Origin: Salinivirga sp964413185
GTDB lineage: Bacteria > Bacteroidota > Bacteroidia > Bacteroidales > Salinivirgaceae
NCBI GenBank assembly: GCA_964413185.1
Contig: CAYPSX010000050.1
Location: 1 to 20,616, forward strand
Direction of reading: 5' to 3'
Length of the DNA stretch: 20,616 nucleotides
Position numbers and translations under genes: made by a program. Below the pieces are notes generated by a model. It had not been told where the DNA came from. It did no database searches and saw only the letters and a list, made by a program, of their open reading frames with translations. Below are positions 20,609-20,616 of the stretch, piece by piece; position 1 is the stretch's first letter, and each line of letters begins with the position of its first letter.

Positions 20609-20616
20609 TTCGAAGA

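Noticed and set aside
1..20616. CRISPR array, tRNA/rRNA genes, transposases, prophage or integrase genes
   Set aside because: No regularly spaced repeats, cloverleaf-like sequences or recombinase motifs were found on reading both strands.

Overview
The window looks like a piece of a Bacteroidota chromosome, probably in or near Bacteroidales/Marinilabiliales. It is AT-rich. Most genes lack a clear Shine-Dalgarno and start after A-rich leaders. Several upstream regions carry the Bacteroidota promoter pattern (TTTG, about 20 nt, TAnnTTTG), the clearest being in front of rpoD. The single-domain-1 sigma factor, the long HtpG and the propeller/Y_Y_Y sensor are typical of this phylum. Ten Ns inside pntB mark a scaffold join, so this is a draft assembly or MAG contig.

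Layout. 1-1670: a small charged helical protein with its own terminator, then an exported papain-like (C1B, bleomycin hydrolase/PepC type) peptidase. 1680-2580: a lipoprotein of unknown function on the minus strand, bounded by attC-like and palindromic core-like sequences, which looks like a captured gene cassette. 2645-3302: a short heptamer repeat and pdxH. 3482-6405: a three-gene proton-translocating transhydrogenase operon (pntAA, pntAB, pntB); pntB is broken only by the assembly gap. 6508-7347: nfo (endonuclease IV).

7399-14524 is the most interesting block. Two plus-strand genes encode membrane PAS-SpoIIE (PP2C) phosphatases; the first has a large periplasmic beta-propeller plus Y_Y_Y sensor. 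They converge, with only 7 bp between stops, on a minus-strand operon encoding a tandem-domain SiaB-like kinase and two SiaC-like (DUF1987) proteins. This has the composition of the Pseudomonas SiaA/SiaB/SiaC partner switch, but every component is doubled (2 phosphatases, 2 kinase domains in one chain, 2 SiaC), and no diguanylate cyclase (SiaD) is present. I infer a signalling system in which an extracytoplasmic cue controls the phosphorylation of two SiaC-type regulators with an unknown output.

14694-20424 is housekeeping: dapF (lysine/peptidoglycan), a divergent htrA/degP protease, rpoD (primary sigma factor) and htpG (Hsp90). rpoD and htpG are each closed by a strong hairpin terminator. 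After htpG the window ends in a non-coding stretch with inverted repeats and a consensus -7 box that probably belongs to a gene beyond the edge. I found no tRNA, rRNA, CRISPR array, transposase or integrase.
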